The translations under genes were made by a program, and so were the position numbers. This document shows, piece by piece, positions 17,009 through 26,801 of a stretch of 64,000 nt of DNA (position 1 is its first letter; every line of letters starts with the position of its first letter). Under the pieces are notes generated by a model that saw only the letters and a program-made list of their open reading frames with translations, had not been told where the DNA came from and did not search any database. The stretch comes from Planomonospora sp. ID67723 (GTDB lineage Bacteria > Actinomycetota > Actinomycetes > Streptosporangiales > Streptosporangiaceae). The stretch covers positions 434,001 through 498,000 of the forward strand of contig NZ_JABTEZ010000004.1 in assembly GCF_015711605.1 (NCBI RefSeq), in the 5' to 3' direction.

Positions 17009-18412
17009 TCAGCGGGGGTCGATCGGCGTCGGCGTCCCGGCCGCGGCTTCCACCACCGCAGCCGCCTCCAGGCACAGATCCTCGCGAAACCTCGGGCCGA
17101 TGATCTGCACGGCCTGCGGCAGCAGCGCATCGGCCGAGGCGACCGGTACAGCGACCGCGGGCAGCCCGAGAAGGTTGATCGCCACGACCATGCGCATTGT
17201 GTCCGGCCAATCGTCCAGCCACCGGGGGTCGAGATCGGATCCGATCCGGAAGGCCGGACGTGTGCGGATCGGCGCGAGCATCAGCGGGGTACGGCTCAGC
17301 TGCGCGCTCCACAGGCGCGCGATGGACGCCCGCTCCATCATCGGGTCGAACGCCTGCTCTCCGCGGGCCCGCGTCCAGATCGGCTCGTACGCCTGCCAGA
17401 AGCGTACGAACCCAGGAGAGGCGATCGCGTCCGCAGGGGGCTGTTCCCGGTGGATCCGGCCGTAGTCCGACATGATCTGCGTGAAGATCTCGCTCGCCCG
17501 GGTGAGGGCCGTGGCCGAGCCCTCCTCGACGAGGTAACCCGCGTCGGCCAGGGCCGCGGCCGCGCGCTTCAGCGCGTCGGCCACCTGCGGGTCCATCTCG
17601 GTCCCATCGAGATCGGTCACCACGCAGACTCGTACCGGTGCCGGCAGGGGCGGGCCGCACACGGGCACCGGCGCGTGCCACGGGTCCCCGCCGGACCGCC
17701 CGCACATGTGGTCGAACGCCAAACGCAGATCCCGCACGCGCCGGGCGATCGGACCATGGACGGCAAGCAGCTGGAACGCGAAGGGAGCCGGCCCCGCCCC
17801 CTGCCCGGCCTGCGCCACTCTGCCCAGCGAGGGCTTCAGCGCGCTGACGCCGCAGCACTGGGCAGGCCATCGCAGCGAGCCCGCACCGTCGTTGCCGATT
17901 CCGAGCGGGGACATTCCCGTCGCCACAGCGGCCGCCTCCCCGCCGCTTGAGCCACCCGGCGTGTGTTCGGCGGACCAAGGGTTCACCGTCGCGCCGCGCA
18001 ACGCGTTGTCGGTGTGCCAGCGCATGCCGAACTCGGGCATGTTCGTCCGGCCGATCGGGATCGCCCCCGCCGCGCGTAGTTCGGCGACGAAAGGCGCGTC
18101 GACGGCCGCCGCCGTCTCCCTCAGCGCGACGATTCCCAGCGTCGTCGCCGACCCCCTGACGTCGATGTTCTCCTTCACCGTTATCGGTACGCCGCGCAGG
18201 GGACCGACCGCGTCCCCTCGCGTGCGGGCTCTGTCGGCCGCGTCCGCCGCCGCGAGCGATTCCTCCTCCAGCGTGACCGTGATCGCATTCACCCGGGAGT
18301 TCACCGCGTCGATCCGCCGTAGATGCGCCTCGATCACCTCCCGGCATGAGACCTCTCCGGCGCGGATCAGCTCTGCCAGATCCCACGCGCCCAACGTCCA
18401 CAGCTCCGTCAA
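17009..18412 (-). CDS. Amidase, amidase-signature (AS) family
   Basis: Codes for 467 residues, a normal length. The Ser-cisSer-Lys triad is present: Lys80 in VPITVKEN, cis-Ser155 in TPGGSSGGEA and the nucleophile Ser179 in NDGAGSLRWPA. It hydrolyses a carboxylic amide to acid and ammonia, and the substrate cannot be deduced. The start at 18412 gives the usual ELWTLGAWDLAELIRAGEVS N-terminus. It is transcribed in the same direction as the FG-GAP gene, separated by 243 bp. Confidence 0.9.
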   Translation of the reverse strand: MTELWTLGAWDLAELIRAGEVSCREVIEAHLRRIDAVNSRVNAITVTLEEESLAAADAADRARTRGDAVGPLRGVPITVKENIDVRGSATTLGIVALRETAAAVDAPFVAELRAAGAIPIGRTNMPEFGMRWHTDNALRGATVNPWSAEHTPGGSSGGEAAAVATGMSPLGIGNDGAGSLRWPAQCCGVSALKPSLGRVAQAGQGAGPAPFAFQLLAVHGPIARRVRDLRLAFDHMCGRSGGDPWHAPVPVCGPPLPAPVRVCVVTDLDGTEMDPQVADALKRAAAALADAGYLVEEGSATALTRASEIFTQIMSDYGRIHREQPPADAIASPGFVRFWQAYEPIWTRARGEQAFDPMMERASIARLWSAQLSRTPLMLAPIRTRPAFRIGSDLDPRWLDDWPDTMRMVVAINLLGLPAVAVPVASADALLPQAVQIIGPRFREDLCLEAAAVVEAAAGTPTPIDPR

Positions 18413-18953
18413 GGTGTCCTCCTCGTCGACCGTGCTGGGAAATCTAGGGAGAAACGCCGGGAAAGAGCAGTCTTGTTTTCCCGGCGGCCTCAGCCGCCCT
18501 CCTTGCGGGCCAGCCGTCGCGTCCCGGGCAGGCGGCCGTCTCAGCCGTCAGCGGTCCCGGCGGTCAGGCCCGCCGACCGGTCGACGGCCACCTTCACCGC
18601 CGCGGCGGCCCGCCGGTGCCGCCGGTCAGGTGCAGACGGCCCCACCCAGGCGCCGTCTGCACCTGGTCGCCGGCGGCCACCAGGTGCAGGCCGTACTGCA
18701 GCCAGGTGGTCACCGCGTCGACGCGCTCGCCACCACCGGCGTCGGTGGTCACCGTCACGCCGGCCTCCAGTAGCAGGATTCGTAGTGCGTTCACGCCGAT
18801 GTTCACGCTTCGCCCTGACAGGCGATTACCAATCATGCACACTGCGGTTATGACGGCCTTGTCTGGATACGATGCCAGGCGCATCCATCACCTCCCTGGG
18901 ACGCTGCGATCCACCGTGAACGAGCACGGCTTGCGGCGTACGCAGATGGGCGG
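18413..18953. other. Non-coding stretch with a 14-bp hairpin
   Basis: No convincing gene was found. CAGGTGCAGACGGC (18627-18640) pairs perfectly with 18652-18665 around an 11-base loop, and a related CCAGGTGCAGGCCGT lies at about 18679. A 35-codon frame from ATG 18850 ends by overlapping the GTG of the next gene (GTGA) and could be a leader or a small coupled ORF. Confidence 0.4.
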
Positions 18954-19814
18954 GTGAGCGCCACGGAGACGCAGCAGAGCGCCGTCCCGGAGCAAGACGA
19001 CGGGCCCGACAAGGGCGCTGCCCGCCGGGCCGCCGCGCTGGCGGGGGTTGGCTCGATCGCCGACATGGCGGCGATCGCGCAGCTCGTCACCACCGAGTCG
19101 CGGCACGGGATCCTCGTCGCCGGGCTGCTGTCGGTGCTCGCAGGGACACTCGGACTGATCCAGCTCCACGGGCAGCCCATGCGGATGCCGGCCATGGTGA
19201 TGGTTGCGCTGATCGCCGTCGGTGCGGGGCTGACCGGCGTGATGATCGAGCGGTATCGTGCCGACGCGGTCGCCGGAGGCAGTCCGTCCGCCGCCGCTCC
19301 AGTGAATGGCGCCACCGGGCCTGCGGCGTTCACGGAAGCGTCCCGTGGCCCCACCGTGCCGTCCCCGTCCCCGTCCCCGGACTCGTCCCGCGGCACGAGC
19401 GCCACCGCTACGGGGCCCACACCCTCGGCGTCAGCCGGGGAGGTGATCCACGAGGCTGAGGCGTCCCTACGCGACCAGGACTACCTCGACGTCGAGTCCG
19501 GCCGCATCGGTACGATCACCCCGGCCACGAGCGACCTGTGGTACGTCAGCCCGTACCGCTCCCTGTGGACGGCTGGCGGCGGCAAGCGCCCGATCACCAC
19601 CGTGGACGTGCGCCCCGGCCCTGCCGAATGCGCGCGGGCGCTGGCCGCTCGCGATTACGACCAGGTGGAGGTCGGCACGATGGCGGCTGGTGACTGGGCC
19701 TGCGCCCGCACCGCCGAGGGCAACCTCGTCGCGATCCAGTTCCCCGTCATCCCGACCGGTGACGCCCCGCTCAAGATCTCCTACATCGTCTGGCGCTGGA
19801 CCTCACAGGGGTAG
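18954..19814 (+). CDS. Two-helix membrane protein with extracytoplasmic domain
   Basis: Codes for 286 residues. A polar N-terminus is followed by two hydrophobic helices (about 52-70 and 76-95), a Ser/Pro/Thr-rich linker (about 105-160) and a compact C-terminal domain with two Cys (PAECARAL, GDWACARTA). The Cys pair could form a disulfide outside the cell. Its stop lies two bases before the start of the metallopeptidase, so the two are co-translated. No family was recognised; I infer a membrane partner, sensor or inhibitor for the peptidase. Confidence 0.7.
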   Translation: MSATETQQSAVPEQDDGPDKGAARRAAALAGVGSIADMAAIAQLVTTESRHGILVAGLLSVLAGTLGLIQLHGQPMRMPAMVMVALIAVGAGLTGVMIERYRADAVAGGSPSAAAPVNGATGPAAFTEASRGPTVPSPSPSPDSSRGTSATATGPTPSASAGEVIHEAEASLRDQDYLDVESGRIGTITPATSDLWYVSPYRSLWTAGGGKRPITTVDVRPGPAECARALAARDYDQVEVGTMAAGDWACARTAEGNLVAIQFPVIPTGDAPLKISYIVWRWTSQG

Positions 19815-19816
19815 GC

Positions 19817-22447
19817 ATGCTGTACACGCTCGCCAGGAAGCTCGCCGCTCCGGTGATCATGATGGTGATCGTCGCTCTGACAGCGGCGATGGACTACCCC
19901 GAGCCGCTGCCGGACTTCGCCCATCCGCACGCACCGCACTACCCCTGGTACCAGCCGGTCAACGCGGCCACCAGCCGGCCTGTCCTGATCATCCGCGGAG
20001 GCTTCACCGATGTGCCGTGGCCCGCGGTCAAGGACGACGCCTGGCTCGGGCGGCGTTACTTCGGGGGTTACCCCAGTGTGCGCGACTACTTCGTGCAGAG
20101 TTCCGACGGCCGGGTGTACCTCACCCGCGCCGCCGAGAGCTCCGGCGTCCACGACGACGGGATCGTCACCGTCGACTACGGGCTGACGCTGGCGCAGTGG
20201 ACCGCGCTCACCGACGAGCAGATGATGCGTCACGCCGTGAACCTGGCTGACCCCCTGGTGAACTACGCGGCCTTCGACCGTAACGGCGATCACCGGCTCG
20301 GCCAGGACGAGGTGGTGATCGTGGTCCTGCAGTCAGTACGCTCCGACACCGGCGGGTACATCGGAGAATGCGGCGCTGCCCGGGAGGTCTTCCCGGGTCC
20401 CGTGCTCGATGGAATGGATCTGGACAGGCGGGTCAACGTCTGGGCCAACAGCGCGACCAACCAGATCTCTCTCGACCACGAGATGATGCACGCCGCGTTC
20501 GGCCTGGACCGCGACTTCCACGGATACCCCATTCACGGCTTCGACGTCATGGGGAACACCTGCACCGAGGACGAGTGGTACGTGGACCTCAACTCTTGGC
20601 ACAAGATGCACCTGGGCTGGGCGAAACCGACGATTGTGACACGGGACGGCTACTACGGCGTCCCCACCTGGGACACCAGCGACACCGCGTTCCTGCTCTA
20701 CGACCCCGACCGAGGCACCGACGACTACCTCCTGGTCGAAAACCGATGGCGCCGCCCCGGCGGCTATGACGCCGACGTGAAGGACAACGGCCTAGCCGTG
20801 TGGCGTATCGACGAGAGCCAGTACTACAACAACGCACCCGACGCCTACCCGATCAGACTGCAGGGCCCCTGCCCGGACTACTCGTGCACCCACTACGCAT
20901 GGGACGCGAGCGACCCCGAGACGCCGCAGCGGGACATGACCGGCCCCTGGCGCGACGGCACGCCCAGTAACGTCGCGATCCGGATGGTCAACGAGGCCGG
21001 GCCGACGACGACGGTCTACTTCGACGTGCCGGGTCCGGGCGCCGCCGTGGACTGCTTCGACCGCTCCACCCCCACCCGGCGACGCGAGGTGCAGGTCATC
21101 GCCGGACAAACCGTCGCCCTGCGCCTTCCCGTGCAAAACACCAGCGAGCAGTCGGGAGCCGTCGGCCTGGGCCTGGCCGGGCAACTGGAGCCCGGCTGGT
21201 CATGGAGCGGGGACAGCGCCGACCTGGATGCCAAGGCGACGACGGTGAGCCGGCTGCTCATCACCACTCCGGCCGCCGCCGCACCCGGCGACTACCGCCT
21301 GTCACCGGAGGCCACCTGGCTCGCCGACCCACGGTACACATCCAGGTGCGATGTCACCGTACGGGTCGTTGCACCGCCGGCGGCGAGCTGGGGCTACGCC
21401 TCCACGCGCGCCCTGCAGTACGAGGCCCCGGTCGGCGAGGTAGTCACCCTCGACCCGTCCTGGCAATGGGGCACCTGGAAACGGGACAGCGATCCGGAAC
21501 AGGTGAGCAGGCACGCCACCATGATCCGTACGGGGACCGGCCGCTACACCGTCACGCTGCCCGGCCTCGGGACGACCCCGGGCGTCGCGCATGCTGGCGC
21601 GGGCGTCTCGTGGGGCCGCATGGACGCCGCCTGGTGCCAGCTGGAGACCGTAACCAGGAACGGCACCGACAAGCACTTGGACGTGGCTTGCTTCGACGGT
21701 GCGGGAACGCCCAGCAACCTGCCGTTCGCCGTCTGGGCGAGCGGGCCGAGCCCAGGCGCACAGCCGCAGCTCCAAGCGCGTTACGAGACTGTCGGCGGAT
21801 TCGGCAACGCGTTACCGCTGGTGAACGGCGATACGTACAACTCCGCCGCGGGCCCGGTGGAGGTGCGTCGGGCCGGTGAAGGCCGCTACGAGGTGACGGC
21901 CGGGGGCGCGGTCTTCGACGCCACCGGATACGCGCGGATCACCGCGCTCAACGACGTACGCGTCCGGTGCCGCGCGACGAGTACCGAGGACACCGGTACG
22001 GGCGTTCGCATCGGCGTGGAGTGCCTCGGCGCGGACTTCCGCCCACGCAGCACGCCGTGGCTGCTGTCCTACACCGAAGGCGTCGGCACCCACCACGATC
22101 CCGCCGTACCGGCGGCGTACGCGAGCACGGCGGGGAACGCGTCGGCGCCGGGCATCGACACCCGGCGCTCGTGGAGCAGCACTGGTGAACTGCCGACCAT
22201 CGCCCGCACAGCGCCAGGCGTGTACGACATCAACTACCAAGCCATCGGCAACCCCTTCACCTACCCTGCCGACCTGGTCGACGTCGCCGCCATCGGCCCG
22301 GAGGCGCGGTGGTGCCGGGTGCTGTCGTGGAACTCCTACAGCTATCCAGGGAAGCTGCGCATCATCGTGCACTGCTACGACGCCGCGCGACGACTGGCCG
22401 ATGCCCACTTCGCCTTCACGTACCTGCGCGCTCCGGACCGGGCCTGA
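19817..22447 (+). CDS. Secreted M6-type (immune inhibitor A-like) metallopeptidase
   Basis: Codes for 876 residues with an N-terminal hydrophobic segment (about 8-25) for export. The zinc motif is HEMMHAAFGLD (His221, Glu222, His225), followed by GFDVMGNTC, the conserved Met-turn region of M6 peptidases. An EF-hand-like loop FDRNGDHRLGQDE (about 155-167) suggests Ca2+ binding. The C-terminal half (about 400-876) has several beta-sandwich-like domains. It is expected to degrade extracellular protein. It is coupled to the membrane protein upstream. Confidence 0.85.
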   Translation: MLYTLARKLAAPVIMMVIVALTAAMDYPEPLPDFAHPHAPHYPWYQPVNAATSRPVLIIRGGFTDVPWPAVKDDAWLGRRYFGGYPSVRDYFVQSSDGRVYLTRAAESSGVHDDGIVTVDYGLTLAQWTALTDEQMMRHAVNLADPLVNYAAFDRNGDHRLGQDEVVIVVLQSVRSDTGGYIGECGAAREVFPGPVLDGMDLDRRVNVWANSATNQISLDHEMMHAAFGLDRDFHGYPIHGFDVMGNTCTEDEWYVDLNSWHKMHLGWAKPTIVTRDGYYGVPTWDTSDTAFLLYDPDRGTDDYLLVENRWRRPGGYDADVKDNGLAVWRIDESQYYNNAPDAYPIRLQGPCPDYSCTHYAWDASDPETPQRDMTGPWRDGTPSNVAIRMVNEAGPTTTVYFDVPGPGAAVDCFDRSTPTRRREVQVIAGQTVALRLPVQNTSEQSGAVGLGLAGQLEPGWSWSGDSADLDAKATTVSRLLITTPAAAAPGDYRLSPEATWLADPRYTSRCDVTVRVVAPPAASWGYASTRALQYEAPVGEVVTLDPSWQWGTWKRDSDPEQVSRHATMIRTGTGRYTVTLPGLGTTPGVAHAGAGVSWGRMDAAWCQLETVTRNGTDKHLDVACFDGAGTPSNLPFAVWASGPSPGAQPQLQARYETVGGFGNALPLVNGDTYNSAAGPVEVRRAGEGRYEVTAGGAVFDATGYARITALNDVRVRCRATSTEDTGTGVRIGVECLGADFRPRSTPWLLSYTEGVGTHHDPAVPAAYASTAGNASAPGIDTRRSWSSTGELPTIARTAPGVYDINYQAIGNPFTYPADLVDVAAIGPEARWCRVLSWNSYSYPGKLRIIVHCYDAARRLADAHFAFTYLRAPDRA

Positions 22448-22824
22448 CGCCGACGTAGGTCTTCTCCGGGGGCAGGCCAAGTACGCCGGAAAGGGGCCAT
22501 GGCTGGTGCGACACGGCCCGTTGCGCCCTTCGGAGAGGGCGGGTTTCGGCGGCCTGTTGCCGAACGGTCTGGATCTGATCACCGAGTTGCGGGTGCAGAA
22601 GGCGGCGTGGAGAGGTAGGGCTCAGCCTCGGCCGTGTGCTCTTCGCCGCCGACGGCTCGACCATCGGAGATGTCGCAGATCTGATCCGGTCGGTGTTCTC
22701 GCGACTCGACCAGCGCTCAGTGGTCGCAGCGGCCCGCGACGGCCTCCAGCGCCTGGTGGTGCAGATGGACCTCTCGGAGGGAGACGCTCCCCGTCTTGCA
22801 CGGGGCTGATGAGTGCCAGCCCTG
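22448..22824. other. Remnant region with a possible 57-codon fragment
   Basis: This holds the dispersed repeat at 22468-22498. A frame at 22636-22809 (+) reads VLFAADGSTIGDVADLIRSV then FSRLDQRSVVAAARDGLQRL, with good codon bias but no start context and no recognised family. It is probably the tail of a lost gene. Confidence 0.35.
22468..22498 (+). repeat. Dispersed 30-bp repeat, copy 1
   Basis: GGGGGCAGGCCAAGTACGCC followed by GGAAAGGGGCC. Related copies lie at 47603-47630 (same strand) and 62531-62560 (opposite strand). Confidence 0.7.
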
Positions 22825-23478
22825 TCAGGCGACGCCGGACCAGGCTGCGGTGACCACCTCACGCCATGGCAGAACGGCTGTGCCGGGAGCGTCCTGCCGC
22901 AGCAGTTCCGCCGGAAAGGAGAACGGCGGGGCCTTGGCCGGGTTGCGCGTGGCCTGGCCGACGATGAGCTCGGTCAACTCGACGCTACCGCCCAGCCTCG
23001 GGTAGGTGGCGTGCACCCGGTCGGCGTAGCCTGCGGGGAGCTTGTCGGCACCAAACGCCGCCACGTCCGCCCCCGCACCGGCATGGGTGAGCGCGATCTC
23101 GGGCCGCATCCTGTCGGCGATGCCGAGACTGGTGTGCAGGGCGATCGCCTCCCAGGCCAGGCGGGTCCGGTCCGCGGCCAGCCCTTGTTCGGTGAGGAAC
23201 TCCGCGGCCAGGTCCGCGCCGTCCACCTCGAACCGCCCGCCTCGCTCGCCCCGCTCGGTCAGCCCGACGTCGTGCAACATGCACGCCAGGAACAGGACCT
23301 CGTCGTCGTAATCGTGCTCGGCCCGAAGACCGTGTCGCTCCCCGATGGCCCTGCCGAACAGGTAACTGCGCACGCTGTGGGTCAGGACGGCCTGCGCGGC
23401 GATCTCCTGGACGAACCCGTACGCCTCGCGGGTCAGTGGGGTGTCGGGAATCGCGAAGCCGGTGAAGTGATCTGTCAT
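22825..23478 (-). CDS. HD-domain hydrolase
   Basis: Codes for 217 residues from ATG 23478. The HD metal site is His34 (LTHSVRSY), His69-Asp70 (LACMLHDVGL), with a later His in AIALHTSLG. The overall pattern resembles cyanamide hydratase-like HD proteins, which hydrate or hydrolyse small molecules or nucleotides. It is divergent from a GlxA-type regulator 71 bp away, probably its regulator. Confidence 0.85.
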   Translation of the reverse strand: MTDHFTGFAIPDTPLTREAYGFVQEIAAQAVLTHSVRSYLFGRAIGERHGLRAEHDYDDEVLFLACMLHDVGLTERGERGGRFEVDGADLAAEFLTEQGLAADRTRLAWEAIALHTSLGIADRMRPEIALTHAGAGADVAAFGADKLPAGYADRVHATYPRLGGSVELTELIVGQATRNPAKAPPFSFPAELLRQDAPGTAVLPWREVVTAAWSGVA

Positions 23479-23549
23479 GGGTTTGATCGTGGCCACTGAG
23501 GGACCGTGCGGAAAGTGGCTGTAATGCCGTACTGCGCTAGATTCTGGCC

Positions 23550-24506
23550 ATGCATGTGGTCGGTGTGCTGGCGATGAACGGAGTGGTCGCCTTCGACATG
23601 ACGGTGCCCGCCCAGGTCTTCGGCAGTTCCACGGGTGATCGGTATCAGCCGCTGTATGAGACGCGGTTGTGCACCGTCGGCGGTGCCGTCCGGACCTCGG
23701 AGCCTTTCGGCGCGATGCGGCTGGAGACCGCATGGGGTCTCGATGACCTCGCAGCGGCCGACACCCTTGTACTCCCTGGTCATTGGAACTTCCTGGAAGA
23801 GCCACCCGGGGACGTCCTGGAGGCGGTGCGGGCGGCGGCTGGGCGCGGCGCGCGGATCGCCTCGATCTGCGCTGGGGCGTTCCTGCTGGCTGCCACCGGG
23901 CTGCTCGACGGACGGCGGGCGACCACGCATTGGACCTACGCCGCCGAGTTGGCCCGGCGCTACCCCGCCATCGAGGTCGACGCCTCGGTGCTGTTCACCG
24001 ACAACGGCGATCTGCTCACCTCGGCCGGTGTGGCGGCCGGCATCGACCTGTGCCTGCATCTGGTCCGGCGCGATCACGGCTCGGCGGTGGCCGCTGAGAC
24101 CGCTCGCCGGATAGTGATGTCACCCCAGCGCGACGGAGGCCAGGCGCAGTTCATCCGGCACGCCGATCCCCGCGACCTGGGGACCGCGCTCCAGCCCGTC
24201 CTCACCTGGATGGAGTCCAACCTGCACCAGCCGCTCAGTCTCGGTGACATCGCCCGTCACGCTTGCGTCAGCGTACGGACCCTGACTCGCCGGTTCCGTG
24301 CTCAGATCGGGACCACTCCCCTGCAGTGGTTGTTGCACGCCCGTATCCGCCGCGCCCAGCACCTGCTGGAAAGCACCGATCTGCCGATAGGCCGGATCGC
24401 CGAAGCGGTGGGCATGGGCTCTCCCACGACACTGCGTGCCCACTTCGCCCGCGCCGTCGGCACCTCCCCGCAGACCTACCGCACCACCTTCCGCACCCGC
24501 CCCTGA
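23550..24506 (+). CDS. GlxA-family regulator (DJ-1/PfpI domain plus AraC HTH)
   Basis: Codes for 318 residues. The N-terminal DJ-1/PfpI-like domain (about 1-175) has the nucleophile-elbow region ASICAGAFLLAATGLLDGRR. The AraC-type double HTH occupies about 215-315 (ARHACVSVRTLTRRFRAQIG, then AEAVGMGSPTTLRAHFARAV). It is divergent from the HD hydrolase and probably controls it. Ligand unknown. Confidence 0.92.
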   Translation: MHVVGVLAMNGVVAFDMTVPAQVFGSSTGDRYQPLYETRLCTVGGAVRTSEPFGAMRLETAWGLDDLAAADTLVLPGHWNFLEEPPGDVLEAVRAAAGRGARIASICAGAFLLAATGLLDGRRATTHWTYAAELARRYPAIEVDASVLFTDNGDLLTSAGVAAGIDLCLHLVRRDHGSAVAAETARRIVMSPQRDGGQAQFIRHADPRDLGTALQPVLTWMESNLHQPLSLGDIARHACVSVRTLTRRFRAQIGTTPLQWLLHARIRRAQHLLESTDLPIGRIAEAVGMGSPTTLRAHFARAVGTSPQTYRTTFRTRP

Positions 24507-24554
24507 TCTGCCGGGCATCACGGCCACGAAGCGAGACTTTTCTGCCCTGGACAC

Positions 24555-24968
24555 CGCGGCATCCCCGAGCGGGACCCGGTACTTCCGCATCCCCATGACG
24601 TGAAGAGACCGGGGATCCGGCTGGTCACCTACCGGCGGTTACGCATCCCCACGTTCGGCGAGGTGTGGCTGCACGACTCCGCCAAGCGCCTGGCCCGTCT
24701 CATCACCCGTGGCCAGGCCGTGGTGCGGTCGGTCACCGTTTCCCGAGGCGGGCACCGCTGGTACGCCTCCGTGCTGTGGGACGGCGCCGTGGCGATGGTG
24801 CCCGCCCGGGTCGCGCAGCGCTCTCCCGCGGAGGGCGTGGTCTTCCGCCCGATCACCGACGCCCCGCCGAGCCGCCTGGTCCTCGCCTGGCGCAGGACCG
24901 AGAGCTCACCTCTGGTCTCGGCATACGCCCGGCTGCTGGCGGAGGTTCACCGAGCGACACCGTGACCG
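24555..24968 (+). pseudogene. TnpB (IS605 OrfB) fragment fused to a LysR C-terminus
   Basis: GTG 24600 opens a 121-codon frame. Residues 1-57 (KRPGIRLVTYRRLRIPTFGE, LHDSAKRLARLITRG, VSRGGHRWYASVL) are an N-terminal region of the TnpB family. Just upstream, GTRYFRIP continues TnpB in another frame. From residue 58 the sequence is the last 64 residues of the LysR protein at 9749-10615, joined at a shared GTGCTG. Neither part can work alone: TnpB lacks its RuvC and zinc-finger parts, and the LysR part lacks the HTH. Confidence 0.8.
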
Positions 24969-24970
24969 GT
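24771..24970 (+). repeat. 200-bp duplicated LysR segment (copy 2)
   Basis: Identical to 10421-10620 except at one base (24962). This copy is displaced and ends beside unrelated sequence. Confidence 0.95.
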
Positions 24971-25553
24971 GCGTCCTGCCGGGCTGCCGCCTGGTCGGTG
25001 GACCATGAGCATCCCGCTCACCGGTGGCTGTTGGCCCGTCGCAGTCCGTTCTCGCGCCGATCGCCATGCTTCCGGCGCTCCGCAGCGGGGGCAGCGCCGT
25101 ACTCCTGCACCTGCCGGGACGCACGGTAGGAGAGTGGGTACGGGAACCGGCCTTCCGGCACCCGCTTCTCGGGCGAGGCCGGGAATTGCCAGGCGCAAGC
25201 CTGATCGCCTTCCGCAGCGGTCCCATGACTGTGCGACAGCCTGAACGCTCGGCCCGTCTTGATCGACGACGCCACCCGACCGCCTTCCAGGGATTTCTCG
25301 ACTGTCAGCCTCCCCGACCTCGGTCCTGGCGTTCAACCAGATGATCACCAGCTCTTCAAAACCCTCGAGATCGTCAGGTGCTAAAGCCAGCGGCGCTGTT
25401 CAGCATGATCAGCCGATGGCCACCGTCATAGCCCAGAAGGGCTTCCGACCAATAGCACCTCCAGGTTCCACAGTTGGGGTGGGGTCAGCACTACTCTGAC
25501 GATTCCTGCATGCAAGGTCGATGGTGGATGTCATACCTCATACGGTTACCCCC
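24971..25553. other. Intergenic, no gene recognised
   Basis: Open frames occur on both strands but none has a recognisable domain, a ribosome site or consistent codon bias. It is probably mobile-element debris. Confidence 0.4.
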
Positions 25554-26801
25554 ATGAAGTCCCTCCTGCGCCGTATCGGTGCCGATACCCGTTATCTGTT
25601 CGTCGGGTTTCCTCTCGCCGTAGTCGTCTTCGCGCTGGTAGTGACAGGGTTCGCCGCCGGAGCGGGAACAGTGGCCGTCTGGGTGGGCGCACCGATTCTG
25701 GCGGCGACGCTGACACTCGCCCGCAGCGTCGCCGATCTGCAGCGGACGATACTTGCCGGGGTTCTCGGCCACCCGGTCGCCCGGCCGCGCTACCGCCGCG
25801 CCCCCGAGAGCGCCGGCTGGTTCCGCCGCATGGTCAACCCGCTGACCAGCGGGCAGTCCTGGCTGGACCTGCTGCACGCCATCGTGAACTTCCCGATCGC
25901 CGTCGTGACGTTCTGCTTCACGGTGACCTGGTGGGCCGGGACGATCGTCGGTCTCACCTTTCCCCTCTACGGCTGGCTCACCGCCAGCATGCCGGACAAC
26001 TACGGGCCGGCCTACCTGCTCGGCTTCGGTGACAGCACAGTAATCGACGTGCTCATCACCACCGGGGTCGGTCTGCTGTTCGCGATCACGCTGCCGGTGG
26101 TGATCCGCGGCGGGGCGCTGATCCAGGCCGGGCTCAGCCGGGCCATGCTGACCGGCGTCGCCGAGCTGCACGAGCGCATCGACGACCTGGCCGAGGGCCG
26201 GGCCGCGGCGGTCTCCGCCGAGGCCAACGCGCTGCGCAAGCTGGAGCGCGACATCCATGACGGGCCGCAGCAGCGCCTGGTCTCCCTGGCCATGGACCTG
26301 TCCCGCGCCCAGCGCCAGCTCAAGCGCGACCCGCAGGCCGTCGAGCAGATGCTCTCCCAGGCCATCACCTCGACCCGGGAGACCCTGGACGAGCTGCGCG
26401 CCCTGTCACGCGGCATCGCCCCGCCGATCCTCACCGACCGCGGTCTGGCCCCGGCGCTGGCCGCGCTGGCCAGCCGGTGCACCGTCCCGGTCGAGCTGGA
26501 CGTCCAGGTGGAGGGGCGCTTCGCCGCCGCGGTGGAGAACACCGTCTACTTCGTGGTCGCCGAGTCCCTGACCAACATCGCCAAGCACAGCCACGCGAGC
26601 GTCTGCACGGTGACGCTGGCCAAGACCGGCGGCGTCCTAATGCTCACGATCGGGGATGATGGGGTCGGCGGCGCGCACGTCGCCAAGGGACACGGCCTGT
26701 CCGGCCTCGCCGACCGCCTGCGGGCGGCGGACGGCGAGCTGTCGGTGGACTCACCGGTGGGCGGGCCGACGGTGATCGTGGCGGAGGTGCCGTGCGGGTA
26801 G
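25554..26801 (+). CDS. Two-component sensor histidine kinase (NarL/DesK type, HisKA_3)
   Basis: Codes for 415 residues from ATG 25554. A membrane sensor domain with four hydrophobic helices (about residues 15-185) is followed by the HisKA_3 dimerisation helix ERDIHDGPQQRLVSLAMDLS with phospho-acceptor His235. The HATPase_c domain has N-box VVAESLTNIAKHSHA and G-box DDGVGGA / GHGLSGLADRL. It should phosphorylate a LuxR/NarL-type response regulator. That gene starts inside its own 3' end at 26792 but is cut after about ten codons, so the kinase is orphaned here. Confidence 0.92.
   Translation: MKSLLRRIGADTRYLFVGFPLAVVVFALVVTGFAAGAGTVAVWVGAPILAATLTLARSVADLQRTILAGVLGHPVARPRYRRAPESAGWFRRMVNPLTSGQSWLDLLHAIVNFPIAVVTFCFTVTWWAGTIVGLTFPLYGWLTASMPDNYGPAYLLGFGDSTVIDVLITTGVGLLFAITLPVVIRGGALIQAGLSRAMLTGVAELHERIDDLAEGRAAAVSAEANALRKLERDIHDGPQQRLVSLAMDLSRAQRQLKRDPQAVEQMLSQAITSTRETLDELRALSRGIAPPILTDRGLAPALAALASRCTVPVELDVQVEGRFAAAVENTVYFVVAESLTNIAKHSHASVCTVTLAKTGGVLMLTIGDDGVGGAHVAKGHGLSGLADRLRAADGELSVDSPVGGPTVIVAEVPCG

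Noticed and set aside
18594..18884. 96-codon minus frame over the hairpin region
   Set aside because: No family, no ribosome site, and it spans a perfect inverted repeat. It was kept only as part of the non-coding entry.
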